DNA of 64,000 nucleotides from Vibrio sp. ED004. Its GTDB lineage: Bacteria > Pseudomonadota > Gammaproteobacteria > Enterobacterales > Vibrionaceae. Shown in pieces: positions 44,175-53,129 of the stretch. The stretch covers positions 434,001 to 498,000 of the forward strand of contig NZ_CP066150.1 in assembly GCF_023206395.1 (NCBI RefSeq), written 5' to 3'. Below the pieces are notes generated by a model. It saw nothing but the letters and a program-made list of their open reading frames with translations. It ran no database searches and had not been told where the DNA came from. Each line of letters opens with the position of its first letter. The first letter of the stretch is position 1. Both the position numbers and the translations under genes were made by a program.

Positions 44175-45455
44175 TTAACCAATGACAAACGACATTGGCA
44201 CAGTGATAATGCTTGGGAAGATGACAAACAGTGTGAGCAGAGCCATGTACGCAGCTATGAATGGCAATACACCTTTCACAGCCGTAGACATAGGAACTCT
44301 AGCTACACCACACACTACGTTCAGTACGGTGCCTACAGGAGGCGTAATCAGACCAATTGAACAGTTAATAACGAACAATAGTCCGAAGTACGTTGGGTCA
44401 ATCCCAGCCATCTTGATGACAGGCATTAATAGAGGTACAAGAATCAGAATTGTTGGGCTCAAGTCCATAACCATGCCAACACACAGCACAAGCAACATAA
44501 TCACTGCCATGAGTAGACGAGGGCTATCCACTAGTGGACCTAACATTTCTGCGAGTTGTTGAGGAAGTTGAGCAACAGTAATTAGCCAAGCTGCAACCAT
44601 TGCACAACCTACTAAGAACATTACCATTGCGGTCGAACGACCTGCGTTCAGTACGATGTGATAGAACTTCTTAATGGTGAGTTCTTTGTACACAAACGTA
44701 GAGATAAAGATTGCGTATGCCGCCGCAACGACTGCCGCTTCTGTTGGCGTAAAAATGCCAAAGCGAATACCAACTATGATGATGACTGGCAGCATCAATG
44801 CCCAAACACCATCTTTCAGTGCTGCGCGCTTTTCTGCTTTTGTCGCTTTTTCTGACGTCGCTAGATTTTCTTTACGAACCGTCCAGCGCCAAACAAACAT
44901 CAATGTCATACCCATCAACAAGCCTGGAACAATACCGCCTAGGAACAGGTTTTTAATTGAGATACCGCCAGCAACACCAACCAGAATCAGAGGGATTGAA
45001 GGTGGAATAACAGGTGCGATGATACCGCCGGATGCCAATAGACCCATTGAAGGTGCTTCTGGATATTTTGCTGCTTTCATCATTGGGTAAAGAATACTTA
45101 CCAAGGCTGCGGCATCTGCTACCGCTGAGCCAGAAAGGCCTGCAAGTAAAACCGAAGTCATGATGGCTACGTAACCCAAACCACCTTGGCGGTGACCGAC
45201 ATACGTAGTCGCTAGTCGAACAATACGCTGCGACAAACCACCCGATGCCATTACTTCGCCTGCAATAAGGAAGAATGGGATGGCAAGTAGAGTGAAGCTG
45301 TCGACACCATTAATTAAAGACTGCGCAAGAATGTCTGCACTAAAGAAGTCCATATGAAGCATCAACGCCATTGAAGATAACAACAGTGCAAATGCGACAG
45401 GAAGACCAAGTAAGATTGAGACAATCAATACCGATAAGAAAATGGCTAACGTCAT
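44175..45455 (-). CDS. yiaN: TRAP transporter large permease (DctM/YiaN family)
   Basis: A 426-aa integral membrane protein of twelve segments. Family marks are VALLLSSMALML-like start, PFFLIAGEVMASGGLSQRIVRLA, GLLASGGIIAPVIPPSIPLILVG (in parts), FTPTEAAVVAAAYA and FGLLFVINCSIGLITPPVG. It carries the transport path and ion coupling. Its ATG overlaps the dctQ-type stop (TAATG), so the two are translationally coupled. Confidence 0.95.
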   Translation of the reverse strand: MTLAIFLSVLIVSILLGLPVAFALLLSSMALMLHMDFFSADILAQSLINGVDSFTLLAIPFFLIAGEVMASGGLSQRIVRLATTYVGHRQGGLGYVAIMTSVLLAGLSGSAVADAAALVSILYPMMKAAKYPEAPSMGLLASGGIIAPVIPPSIPLILVGVAGGISIKNLFLGGIVPGLLMGMTLMFVWRWTVRKENLATSEKATKAEKRAALKDGVWALMLPVIIIVGIRFGIFTPTEAAVVAAAYAIFISTFVYKELTIKKFYHIVLNAGRSTAMVMFLVGCAMVAAWLITVAQLPQQLAEMLGPLVDSPRLLMAVIMLLVLCVGMVMDLSPTILILVPLLMPVIKMAGIDPTYFGLLFVINCSIGLITPPVGTVLNVVCGVARVPMSTAVKGVLPFIAAYMALLTLFVIFPSIITVPMSFVIG

Positions 45456-45943
45456 TATTCTTTCTCCTCTTCTAAGCTATCTAGCTGCCAGTCTGGTTTG
45501 AAGATTCGCACAAAGGCAATCACACCCATTAACACGCCTGACACCACGCCAGCTAAGTAAAATAACGCTGAAGGAAGCCCTGTTAGTTGAGAAATATCTG
45601 ACCAGTTAGACATCATTTGACGGTATGAACCGACGTAAAGCATGCCGACTGATATCAATACAATTACCCAACAAATACGTCTTAGTACGGGTACTGCTTT
45701 AGGGAATAGTCGTTCAGAAAATTCCGAAACCGCGAGGTGTTCACCTCGGCGTAGCACAACGGCTGCACCGAGCATGACAATCCATACAAGACCAAGGCGA
45801 GATAGTTCTACAGAGGGACGAAGACCAGAAGAAAAGCCGTAGCGTAAAACTACGTTTGTAAATACCAGTACAATCATACAAGTCAGAATGACCGCCATGA
45901 TGACATCGATACTTTTCCAAATACTCTTAAATACACTTTGCAT
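45455..45943 (-). CDS. yiaM: TRAP transporter small permease (DctQ/YiaM family)
   Basis: A 162-aa four-helix membrane protein: VILTCMIVLVFTNVVLRYGF, LSRLGLVWIVMLGAAVVLRRGEHLAV, SVGMLYVGSY and FYLAGVVSGVLMGVIAFV. The ELSRxxxVWxxxLGAAxxxRxxxH pattern is the DctQ signature. It works with the adjacent large permease and binding protein. It begins 25 bp after the reductase gene. Confidence 0.94.
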   Translation of the reverse strand: MQSVFKSIWKSIDVIMAVILTCMIVLVFTNVVLRYGFSSGLRPSVELSRLGLVWIVMLGAAVVLRRGEHLAVSEFSERLFPKAVPVLRRICWVIVLISVGMLYVGSYRQMMSNWSDISQLTGLPSALFYLAGVVSGVLMGVIAFVRIFKPDWQLDSLEEEKE

Positions 45944-45967
45944 AAAGCTTTCCCTACCTTTGGCTAA

Positions 45968-46969
45968 TTACAGAGACGTAATCTGTTCCCAAATTCCATC
46001 GTTGATTTCAATGCCGCCAGCTGCTTCGTGTTTCTTGATGAAGTTTTCAATTTCAGAACCAGCAATCATCACTGAGCCCGTTTCTGCTGGCTCTGATTCA
46101 AGTACGTAGTCACGAATGCGCTTCATTTCTTGTGCGTAAGTGCTTTCGTCCATTGTCTTGCTTAGGTCGATAGCGATAAGGAATTGAGATACACCAAACT
46201 CACCACCCATATCTTCAGTTAGTGCGGGTACTGAGTGGCCGCCAGTAATAGCTGTTAGCATCATGTCTAGCACGATTGCCATTGATGAACCTTTCCAAAA
46301 GCCCATTGGAAGCAGACGTTTATTTTCCCAAAGTACATGTGGGTCTTTGGTTAGTTCACCGTTGTCATCAAAGCCACCTACGACAGGTAGTTCTTTGTCA
46401 GCAAGCACGAAGTTTTGTAGCTGGCCGTAAGAGAATTGAGTCATTGAGCAATCAACAACAACAGGTGGATCGCCAGCTACTGCCATGATTAGAGGGTTCG
46501 AGCCAACACGGTGATCTTTACCACCCCAAGCTGGCATTACTGCGATTGAGTTTGTTGATGCAATCCCCGCAAAACCTTCACGAGCCATTTTTAATACGTA
46601 AGCTCCGCCGCGCATCCAGTGGTTTGAATTACGCATGCCGACCATGCCAATACCGTAGTCACGTGCTAATTCCATTGCTCGTTCTGCACAGATAAGACCG
46701 TTAAGAACACCAGGTCCGTAGTTGCAATCCCATTGCTCTAATGCACCCATGCTGTTAACGCATTCTGGTTCAGCATTTAATTTGATTTGGCCCTTGTCTA
46801 CTTGGTCAATGAATACCGGAAAACGGTTGATGCCATGTGAGTAAGTGCCTTCGTTTGCCATTTCAACAAAACCCGCTGCAAGCTTGGTTGCCATCTCTGG
46901 TTTCATGTCGCGAGCCAAAAGGATTCGTTCATATTCTTGTTGTAGTTTTTCTGTAGATACTAAAGGCAT
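45968..46969 (-). CDS. yiaK: 2,3-diketo-L-gulonate reductase
   Basis: YiaK (DlgD) reduces 2,3-diketo-L-gulonate to 3-keto-L-gulonate with NADH. The 333-aa protein is of the malate/L-lactate dehydrogenase-2 family; the catalytic His is at residue 45 in EGTYSHGINRF, and NSNHWMRGGAYVLKMA, GGKDHRVGSNPLIMAVAGDPPVVVD (in parts) and LLPMGFWKGSSMAIVLDMM are further marks. It is the first gene of the yia-like operon, as in E. coli. Confidence 0.95.
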   Translation of the reverse strand: MPLVSTEKLQQEYERILLARDMKPEMATKLAAGFVEMANEGTYSHGINRFPVFIDQVDKGQIKLNAEPECVNSMGALEQWDCNYGPGVLNGLICAERAMELARDYGIGMVGMRNSNHWMRGGAYVLKMAREGFAGIASTNSIAVMPAWGGKDHRVGSNPLIMAVAGDPPVVVDCSMTQFSYGQLQNFVLADKELPVVGGFDDNGELTKDPHVLWENKRLLPMGFWKGSSMAIVLDMMLTAITGGHSVPALTEDMGGEFGVSQFLIAIDLSKTMDESTYAQEMKRIRDYVLESEPAETGSVMIAGSEIENFIKKHEAAGGIEINDGIWEQITSL

Positions 46970-46990
46970 CAGTGCTCTCCGATAAGTTAA

Positions 46991-47027
46991 ATTCCATAAT
47001 GCGGAATAAATTATTGTTGTTATTCCG
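46991..47027. promoter_or_regulatory. Candidate IclR-type operator upstream of yiaK
   Basis: Two overlapping inverted repeats: ATTCC-N7-GGAAT (46991-47007) and CGGAATAA-N10-TTATTCCG (47002-47027). A related ATTCCGCA sequence is at 47125-47132. The positions are 20-160 bp upstream of the operon. The rest of the 46970-47396 gap holds no gene; it should contain this promoter and that of the glycerate kinase gene. Confidence 0.5.
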
Positions 47028-47396
47028 AAAATATTCTGTGAGCAAAGTTGCGAAATATTTCCTTATTAAGTTTTTCTCTAATAAGTGTTAAGCGGTTAAA
47101 AAAACGGGACAAAAAGATTTTATAATTCCGCAATGCGAAACAAAAAGCGTGTTCAGGATCTGGTTTCTAAGACTAAATCGAATGAAATTCGATAATTTCG
47201 CGGGAGTAAAATTGTCAAATTATGGAATTCGAGCAAACAGTAACTTTACTGAATATAAAATAGTGGCGCTGAAATCTGAGGCAGTGGTCAAATTCAGAGA
47301 GCGAAATACGCACAGTTGAGCTGTCTTCTATATAGTGGTTTTGTTGTTTTGGAATTATTTCTTGGTAGATCTCGTTCAGTTTTGGAGCCAACGTCT

Positions 47397-48569
47397 ATGA
47401 AAATTGTTATTGCACCAGACTCGTTTAAAGAATCTTTATCGGCGGTATCGGTGGCGGCGTGTATTGAAAAGGGCTTTCGTGAAATCTTCCCTGACGCTGA
47501 CTATGTGACCTTACCTCTGGCCGATGGAGGAGAGGGAACAGTAGATGTGTTGCTGCAAGGTTTAGTGGGGCAGAAGCGAACCCACCAAGTAGAAGGGCCG
47601 CTGGGTGAACTTGTAAACGCAGAATTGGCAATGCTTGAACCGTCAGAGCGTAATCCAAACAAAACCGCACTGATTGAAATTGCTGCTGCATCTGGATTGG
47701 ATTTACTGACTCCAGCCCAACGAGCTCCTTTGGTTGCCTCTTCTTTCGGTACTGGGCAACTGATATTAGAAGCGATAGAGCAGGGTGCTCAAACCATTAT
47801 TCTTGGGTTAGGTGGCAGTGCGACCAACGATGGTGGAGCGGGTATTGTTCAAGCGTTAGGCGGGACACTGTTAGATAATGCAGGGCAAGAGCTTAGCCGA
47901 GGTGGTGCTGCGCTAGCGGAGTTAGCATCTATTGACCTAACAGGTCTAGATTCACGCTGTGCTGATATAAAGTTGATTGTCGCGTGTGATGTGGATAATC
48001 CGCTGTGTGGTGAAAACGGTGCCAGCCATATATTCGGCCCACAAAAAGGGGCAAGCCCAGAACAAGTTGTAACGCTGGATAAGGCGCTTGCTAACTTTGC
48101 TCAAGTCGCTGAAGCGCAAGGTTGTGTTAGTGGCGATGAACCTGTTCACAAGCACGCTGGTTATGGCGCGGCTGGTGGTACGCCGATGGGGCTGGGTTTG
48201 CTATTCAATATGCAGATTAAACCTGGAATTGAGATGGTTCTCGATGTTTTACAAGCCGATGAAGTGTTGAAAGGCGCAGACCTCGTGATTACCGGCGAAG
48301 GCCAAATGGACAACCAAACCCTGCAAGGTAAAACACCTTATGGCATTGCTAAACGTGCGAGCTTGCAAGGTATTCCGACTATAGGGATTGCCGGGTCATT
48401 AGGCACTGAAGTCGAAGCGCTTTACGGTGAAATGAGCAGCTTGTTCGGGACCGTAAGATCGCCACAAACTTTAGGAAAAGTATTACAAGAGGCAGAGCTT
48501 AACTTAACGAGAACGGCAAGAAATATCGCTGCGACTTTACGGTTAGGTCACAAAATATCGCAAAATTAG
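47397..48569 (+). CDS. Glycerate kinase (GarK/GlxK family)
   Basis: A 390-aa kinase that phosphorylates D-glycerate with ATP. N-terminus MKIVIAPDSFKESLSAVSVA, PLADGGEGTVDVLL, GLGGSATNDGGAGIVQALG, HAGYGAAGGTPMGLGL and ITGEGQMDNQTLQGKTPYGIA are the family marks. The ATG at 47397 begins the conserved N-terminus; an earlier frame start at 47316 adds non-conserved residues. The family produces 2- or 3-phosphoglycerate depending on the subtype. It is divergent from yiaK and may be part of the same sugar-acid region. Confidence 0.93.
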   Translation: MKIVIAPDSFKESLSAVSVAACIEKGFREIFPDADYVTLPLADGGEGTVDVLLQGLVGQKRTHQVEGPLGELVNAELAMLEPSERNPNKTALIEIAAASGLDLLTPAQRAPLVASSFGTGQLILEAIEQGAQTIILGLGGSATNDGGAGIVQALGGTLLDNAGQELSRGGAALAELASIDLTGLDSRCADIKLIVACDVDNPLCGENGASHIFGPQKGASPEQVVTLDKALANFAQVAEAQGCVSGDEPVHKHAGYGAAGGTPMGLGLLFNMQIKPGIEMVLDVLQADEVLKGADLVITGEGQMDNQTLQGKTPYGIAKRASLQGIPTIGIAGSLGTEVEALYGEMSSLFGTVRSPQTLGKVLQEAELNLTRTARNIAATLRLGHKISQN

Positions 48570-48690
48570 TGAGTTATGATGAGAAAGGGAGAACCTTAGA
48601 ACTAGTTCATGAAGTCATGTAAGTTCATGATTATTATATTCTAAATATTATTATCAATATTGAATGATTATGATTTAGATCATTAATTCG

Positions 48691-48727
48691 ATAGGTTTTA
48701 TCCATGATAACGATAATTACAAACGAT
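48691..48727 (+). promoter_or_regulatory. Probable OxyR binding site upstream of the catalase gene
   Basis: Four tetramers at the exact OxyR spacing: ATAG (48691), CCAT (48702), ATAA (48713) and CGAT (48724), each separated by 7 nt. They match the known motif ATAG-N7-CTAT-N7-ATAG-N7-CTAT at 13 of 16 core positions; the inner T and A of each half also fit. A TTTACT to TATATC promoter (17-bp spacer) follows directly. Confidence 0.65.
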
Positions 48728-48857
48728 TATATTTTACTTTGAGTCAGGCTTATTCTATATCCTTAATTGCTGCGTGGTTTTGTGTGATGAATAACCACCA
48801 TACAGAAGTGAAGGTGCAGCAAAGATGCTGTACCTAAATGGTAATAAGGAATTGATG

Positions 48858-50309
48858 ATGAGTAAAAAACTAACTACAGCTGCGGGTTGTCCTGTTGCTC
48901 ATAACCAGAATGTTCAAACTGCGGGCAAACGTGGCCCACAACTTCTTCAAGATGTTTGGTTTTTGGAGAAATTGGCCCACTTTGACCGCGAAGTGATTCC
49001 AGAGCGTCGTATGCACGCGAAAGGCTCAGGTGCTTATGGCACATTTACCGTTACACACGACATCACAAAATACACCAAGGCAAAACTGTTCTCTGAAGTA
49101 GGCAAAAAAACCGACTTGTTTGCACGTTTTACGACAGTAGCGGGCGAGCGTGGCGCGGCTGATGCAGAGCGTGATATTCGTGGTTTTGCATTAAAGTTCT
49201 ATACCGAAGAAGGTAACTGGGACATGGTAGGTAACAACACGCCCGTGTTCTTCTTACGTGACCCTCTTAAATTCCCAGATCTAAACCACGCCGTGAAACG
49301 CGACCCGCGCACTAATATGCGCAGCGCAAAGAACAACTGGGATTTCTGGACCTCTCTACCTGAAGCGCTTCACCAAATCACCATCGTGATGAGTGATCGT
49401 GGTATCCCTGCGACTTACCGTCATATGCATGGTTTTGGTAGCCACACATTCAGCTTTATTAACGCAGACAACGAACGTTTCTGGGTTAAGTTCCACTTCA
49501 AATCTCAGCAAGGTATCAAGAACTTGTCTGATGCAGAAGCGGCACAAGTGATCGGCGATGACCGCGAAAGCCACCAACGTGATCTGCTAGACAGCATCGA
49601 TAACCAAGACTTCCCTAAATGGACACTAAAAGTACAAGTGATGCCAGAAGCGGACGCGGCGAGAGTACCATACAACCCATTCGATCTAACTAAGATCTGG
49701 CCACACGCAGATTACCCATTGATTGAAGTGGGTGAGTTTGAATTGAACCGTAACCCGCAAAACTTCTTCGCTGAAGTTGAGCAGTCTGCATTCAACCCTG
49801 CAAACGTGGTACCGGGTATCAGTTTCTCACCAGACAAGATGCTACAAGGTCGCTTGTTTGCTTACGGTGATGCGCAGCGTTACCGTTTGGGTGTTAACCA
49901 TCAGCATATCCCAGTGAACGCACCTCGCTGCCCTGTACACAGCTACCACCGCGATGGTGCAATGCGTGTTGATGGTAACTTTGGTAGCACATTAGGCTAT
50001 GAGCCGAACAATGAAGGTCAGTGGGCAGAGCAACCAGATTTCGCTGAACCAGCATTGAACCTCGATGGCGCAGCAGCACATTGGGATCACCGTGAAGATG
50101 AAGATTACTTCTCTCAACCGGGTGACTTGTTCCGCCTAATGACACCAGAGAAGCAAGCGATTCTGTTTGATAACACTGCTCGTAACCTAGGCGGCGTACC
50201 TAAAGAAATTCAACTGCGTCACCTAAGACACTGTTACAAAGCCGACCCTGCATACGGTGAAGGCATTGGTAAACTGCTTGAAATCGATGTGAGCGAATTT
50301 AAGTCGTAG
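48858..50309 (+). CDS. katA: Catalase (small-subunit, clade III type)
   Basis: Heme catalase that splits hydrogen peroxide. From the ATG at 48858 (AAGGA 7 nt upstream; another ATG is at 48855) the protein has 483 aa, the small-subunit size. Catalytic His53 is in [12 protein letters not shown], the Asn in VGNNTPVFF (126-127), and the heme-ligand Tyr336 in [19 protein letters not shown]-binding residues near 190-195 ([11 protein letters not shown]) are present. No leader peptide, so cytoplasmic. OxyR control is expected from the upstream site. Confidence 0.97.
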   Translation: MSKKLTTAAGCPVAHNQNVQTAGKRGPQLLQDVWFLEKLAHFDREVIPERRMHAKGSGAYGTFTVTHDITKYTKAKLFSEVGKKTDLFARFTTVAGERGAADAERDIRGFALKFYTEEGNWDMVGNNTPVFFLRDPLKFPDLNHAVKRDPRTNMRSAKNNWDFWTSLPEALHQITIVMSDRGIPATYRHMHGFGSHTFSFINADNERFWVKFHFKSQQGIKNLSDAEAAQVIGDDRESHQRDLLDSIDNQDFPKWTLKVQVMPEADAARVPYNPFDLTKIWPHADYPLIEVGEFELNRNPQNFFAEVEQSAFNPANVVPGISFSPDKMLQGRLFAYGDAQRYRLGVNHQHIPVNAPRCPVHSYHRDGAMRVDGNFGSTLGYEPNNEGQWAEQPDFAEPALNLDGAAAHWDHREDEDYFSQPGDLFRLMTPEKQAILFDNTARNLGGVPKEIQLRHLRHCYKADPAYGEGIGKLLEIDVSEFKS

Positions 50310-50333
50310 TTAATCATCTTGATTAGTTAATCG

Positions 50334-50369
50334 AAAGGCCGTTGAGTGAATCACTCGATGGCCTTTTTT
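50334..50369 (+). terminator. Terminator of katA
   Basis: AAAGGCC pairs with GGCCTTT and an inner GAGTG-ATCACTC stem, followed by T6. Confidence 0.85.
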
Positions 50370-50526
50370 GATCTCGCTGTTCATCAAGCAATGCTAGCTC
50401 ATTGAAAAATTGAACTATCTATATTGATAGTTTTTACCTATCGAATTGATAAACATATCCCATTATCTTTATAAGATGGATGGGATTATTCTACAGCTAT
50501 CAGTTTATAAAGTAATAGAGTTTGAG

Positions 50527-51399
50527 ATGAGTAAAAGCGCATTAATCGTTGAAGGTGGGGCAATGAGAGGCATCTTCGCTGCCGGAGTTTTGGACGCCTT
50601 TATGCAAGACGATTTCCGTCCTTATGACTTTGCCATTGGTGTATCTGCGGGTGTGTCGAATCTGGTTGGTTACTTATCTCATGCACCAAAACGCAGTTAT
50701 GATGTGATCACCACGATGGCGACGGATAAGACCTTCTTTAACCCTGCTCGCTTTGCCAAAGGTGGTAACTTAGTGGACGTTAAATGGTTATGGAACGAAT
50801 CCAATCAGCGTTATCCGCTAGATTGTGGTGAGCTGTTTTCAAGTATCCCACTCATTGCTGCTGTCACAAATGTCGATACGGGCAGTGCAGACTACTATCA
50901 TATCAAGCCAGAAAACCTTTCTAACGTGGTTGAAGCAACAACGGCTCTACCTATCGCTTATCGTGAAACACCGTGCTTCTCTGGTGGTTGCTATACCGAT
51001 GGTGGTGTGGCTGATTCGATTCCGGTTCGCGAAGCATACCGTCGTGGTGCACGCGATATTACGGTGATTCTTTCTCATCCTTTGAGTTACCGAATGAAGC
51101 CTCAAAAGCACCAATGGATGCTGAAAAAACTACTAAAGAAATTTCCAAATATTGCTGAGTCGATGGCGGTACGTGCTGAAAACTACAACCAATCTTTGGA
51201 GTTCATTCGTAATCCACCAAAAGATGCGACCATCAAGGTGATAGCGCCGCCAGAAGCCTTCGCAGTGAAGCGTTTAACTATGGATAAAAGCACTCTGAAT
51301 GCAGGTTATGAGATGGGCGTAAAAGCTGGTGAAGAGCACCTTGCGATTCGAAAAGGCGTGTATGGTTTAGACACCGAAGATTGTCATTTCTGCTTCTAG
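50527..51399 (+). CDS. Patatin-like phospholipase (YjjU family)
   Basis: A patatin-fold serine hydrolase of 290 aa from the ATG at 50527, where the conserved part begins (a frame start at 50446 adds 27 unrelated residues). Oxyanion loop EGGAMRGIF, nucleophile elbow GVSAG and catalytic Asp in TDGGVADSIPV are all intact. E. coli YjjU has the same layout. It should cleave acyl esters of membrane lipids; substrate not known. C-terminal Cys (CHFCF) are unusual. Confidence 0.93.
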   Translation: MSKSALIVEGGAMRGIFAAGVLDAFMQDDFRPYDFAIGVSAGVSNLVGYLSHAPKRSYDVITTMATDKTFFNPARFAKGGNLVDVKWLWNESNQRYPLDCGELFSSIPLIAAVTNVDTGSADYYHIKPENLSNVVEATTALPIAYRETPCFSGGCYTDGGVADSIPVREAYRRGARDITVILSHPLSYRMKPQKHQWMLKKLLKKFPNIAESMAVRAENYNQSLEFIRNPPKDATIKVIAPPEAFAVKRLTMDKSTLNAGYEMGVKAGEEHLAIRKGVYGLDTEDCHFCF

Positions 51400-51426
51400 G
51401 GACGGTTTTAGAGTACTGGATAAACG

Positions 51427-51466
51427 ACAAAGCCACGCTGTTCACTTAAGAATAGCGTGGCTTTGT
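51427..51466. terminator. Bidirectional terminator
   Basis: ACAAAGCCACGCT pairs perfectly with AGCGTGGCTTTGT (13 bp) between convergent genes. Confidence 0.9.
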
Positions 51467-51519
51467 ATTTGTAGAGTTAGTTTGTTTGTAACTCAGTCTG
51501 CTATTAACTCAATCAACGT

Positions 51520-52512
51520 TTAAACGAGTTCGTTGCCGCTGGTGTTGCCAGCAAAGAAGGCATCAACACTGGTGAGCGTTGTATTGGCGATGTTGAACAG
51601 AGCATCTTTGGTCAAGAAAGCTTGGTGGCCGGTGAACAGCACGTTGTGACAAGCAGATAAGCGACGGAATACGTCATCCACGATCACATCGTTAGATTTG
51701 TCTTGGAAGAACAGTTCTTTCTCGTTGTCGTAAACATCAAGGCCAAGCGCGCCAATCTTGCTTTGTTTGAGCGCTTCAATTGCGGCTGTGGAATCAAGTA
51801 ACTCACCACGGCTGGTGTTGACGATCATCACGCCATCTTTCATTTTGCCAAATGCCGTTGCATCTAATAAGTGGTAGTTCTCTTTACTCATCGGGCAGTG
51901 CAGAGAAATTACGTCAGACTCTTGATAAAGCTCATCCAGTTCCACGTATTTAGCACCCAGTTCAATGGCTAATGGATTTGGATATGGGTCGTAGCATAAG
52001 ATGTTCATGCCTAAACCTTTCAGAATACGCATCGTCGCTAAGCCAATTTTTCCTGAACCAATTACACCGACAGTTTTACCGTGGAAGTTGAAGCCTACTA
52101 AGCCTTCAAGGGAGAAGTTCGCATCACGAGTACGTTGGTATGCTTTGTGTAGCTTGCGGTTCAAACACATCATCATGCCGACGGTGTGTTCTGCTACAGA
52201 CTCGGGAGAGTAAGCAGGGACACGAACGACTTGCAGACCAAACTCTTTGGCTGCGTCTAGGTCGACTTTATCAAAGCCCGCACAGCGCATTGCAATCAGT
52301 TTGGTGCCGCCTTGTGCAAGAATCTCTAGTACGTCTCGTGATAGGTCGTCGTTTACAAATGCACACACCACTTCATTGTCGTGCGCCATTTTTGCTGTGG
52401 TTGTAGTGAGTCGAAAATCGTGAAAATGGAACTCGGCGTTGAGTTCGCCTTTTGCAAGTTCAAATGATTTTTCGTCGTATGATTTTGAGCTAAAAAAAGC
52501 AATGTTGAGCAT
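51520..52512 (-). CDS. ldhA: D-2-hydroxyacid dehydrogenase, D-lactate dehydrogenase type
   Basis: NADH-dependent reduction of pyruvate to D-lactate is the expected activity. The 330-aa protein has the nucleotide-binding GVIGSGKIGLATMRI near residues 148-162, substrate Arg in MIVNTSRGELLDS (about 236), Glu in VYDNEKELFFQ (about 265) and catalytic His in LFTGHQAFLT (about 297). N-terminus MLNIAFFSSKSYDEKSFELAK matches LdhA. Single gene. Confidence 0.93.
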   Translation of the reverse strand: MLNIAFFSSKSYDEKSFELAKGELNAEFHFHDFRLTTTTAKMAHDNEVVCAFVNDDLSRDVLEILAQGGTKLIAMRCAGFDKVDLDAAKEFGLQVVRVPAYSPESVAEHTVGMMMCLNRKLHKAYQRTRDANFSLEGLVGFNFHGKTVGVIGSGKIGLATMRILKGLGMNILCYDPYPNPLAIELGAKYVELDELYQESDVISLHCPMSKENYHLLDATAFGKMKDGVMIVNTSRGELLDSTAAIEALKQSKIGALGLDVYDNEKELFFQDKSNDVIVDDVFRRLSACHNVLFTGHQAFLTKDALFNIANTTLTSVDAFFAGNTSGNELV

Positions 52513-52734
52513 GGCTTCCTCTCTTACCTAAAAAATGAATACCCCAATTATGTTTATTTGATAAGGGGTTAAAATTAACAACTTTGTTCAGTGTGCTAGA
52601 GTTTTTTTCTCTTGTCTATCACCATTAGTCATTGTAATTAATATGGTTACTTGGTCTTTTATCTTCACTTATTGAACATTAAAAATCATATCACGAAGTA
52701 GCTTGCTTATAAGTTCATCAGTATCGAATGGATC

Positions 52735-53067
52735 TTACTTTCGAGCATTGAACATCTTTTTGGTCTCTTTTTCTGACCAGAAGTTAATGTTGAATTGTGC
52801 GTCGTCACTCAGTTCCACTCGATGCCAATATTGAGGTGGACTGGTGGCAAATTGTCCTGCTTGGATTGTGATAACATTTTCTGGTTCTGTCGCTTCTGCA
52901 TCAGCAAAACCATAGAAGGTGACAGTGCCTTCCATTACGCAGATCTGACCAAACACGCCTTCCGCGGTGTTGTGATGGTTGAGGAGTGCTGCTGGGATGT
53001 TGTCTTTAGTGAAAAAGGGTGTTGAACGTTGGATTTTCCAGTGTGACGGAATACGTAAATGACTCAT
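52735..53067 (-). CDS. DUF1971 cupin-like protein
   Basis: A 110-aa single-domain beta-barrel protein from the ATG at 53067 (AGAGG 8 nt upstream). HWKIQRSTPFFTKDNIPAALLNHHNTAEGVFGQICV (in parts), then GTVTFYGF, SPPQYWHRVELSDDAQFNINFW fit DUF1971, the domain also fused to some TehB tellurite methyltransferases. It is 62 bp downstream of fpr on the same strand and perhaps cotranscribed. Role unknown; an oxidative or tellurite stress link is suggested by family and neighbour. Confidence 0.85.
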   Translation of the reverse strand: MSHLRIPSHWKIQRSTPFFTKDNIPAALLNHHNTAEGVFGQICVMEGTVTFYGFADAEATEPENVITIQAGQFATSPPQYWHRVELSDDAQFNINFWSEKETKKMFNARK

Positions 53068-53129
53068 ATATAACCTCTTCTCTAGCTGTTCTTTGAAATG
53101 GGTACTTCTATGTCGTAGGTGAGCAATCT

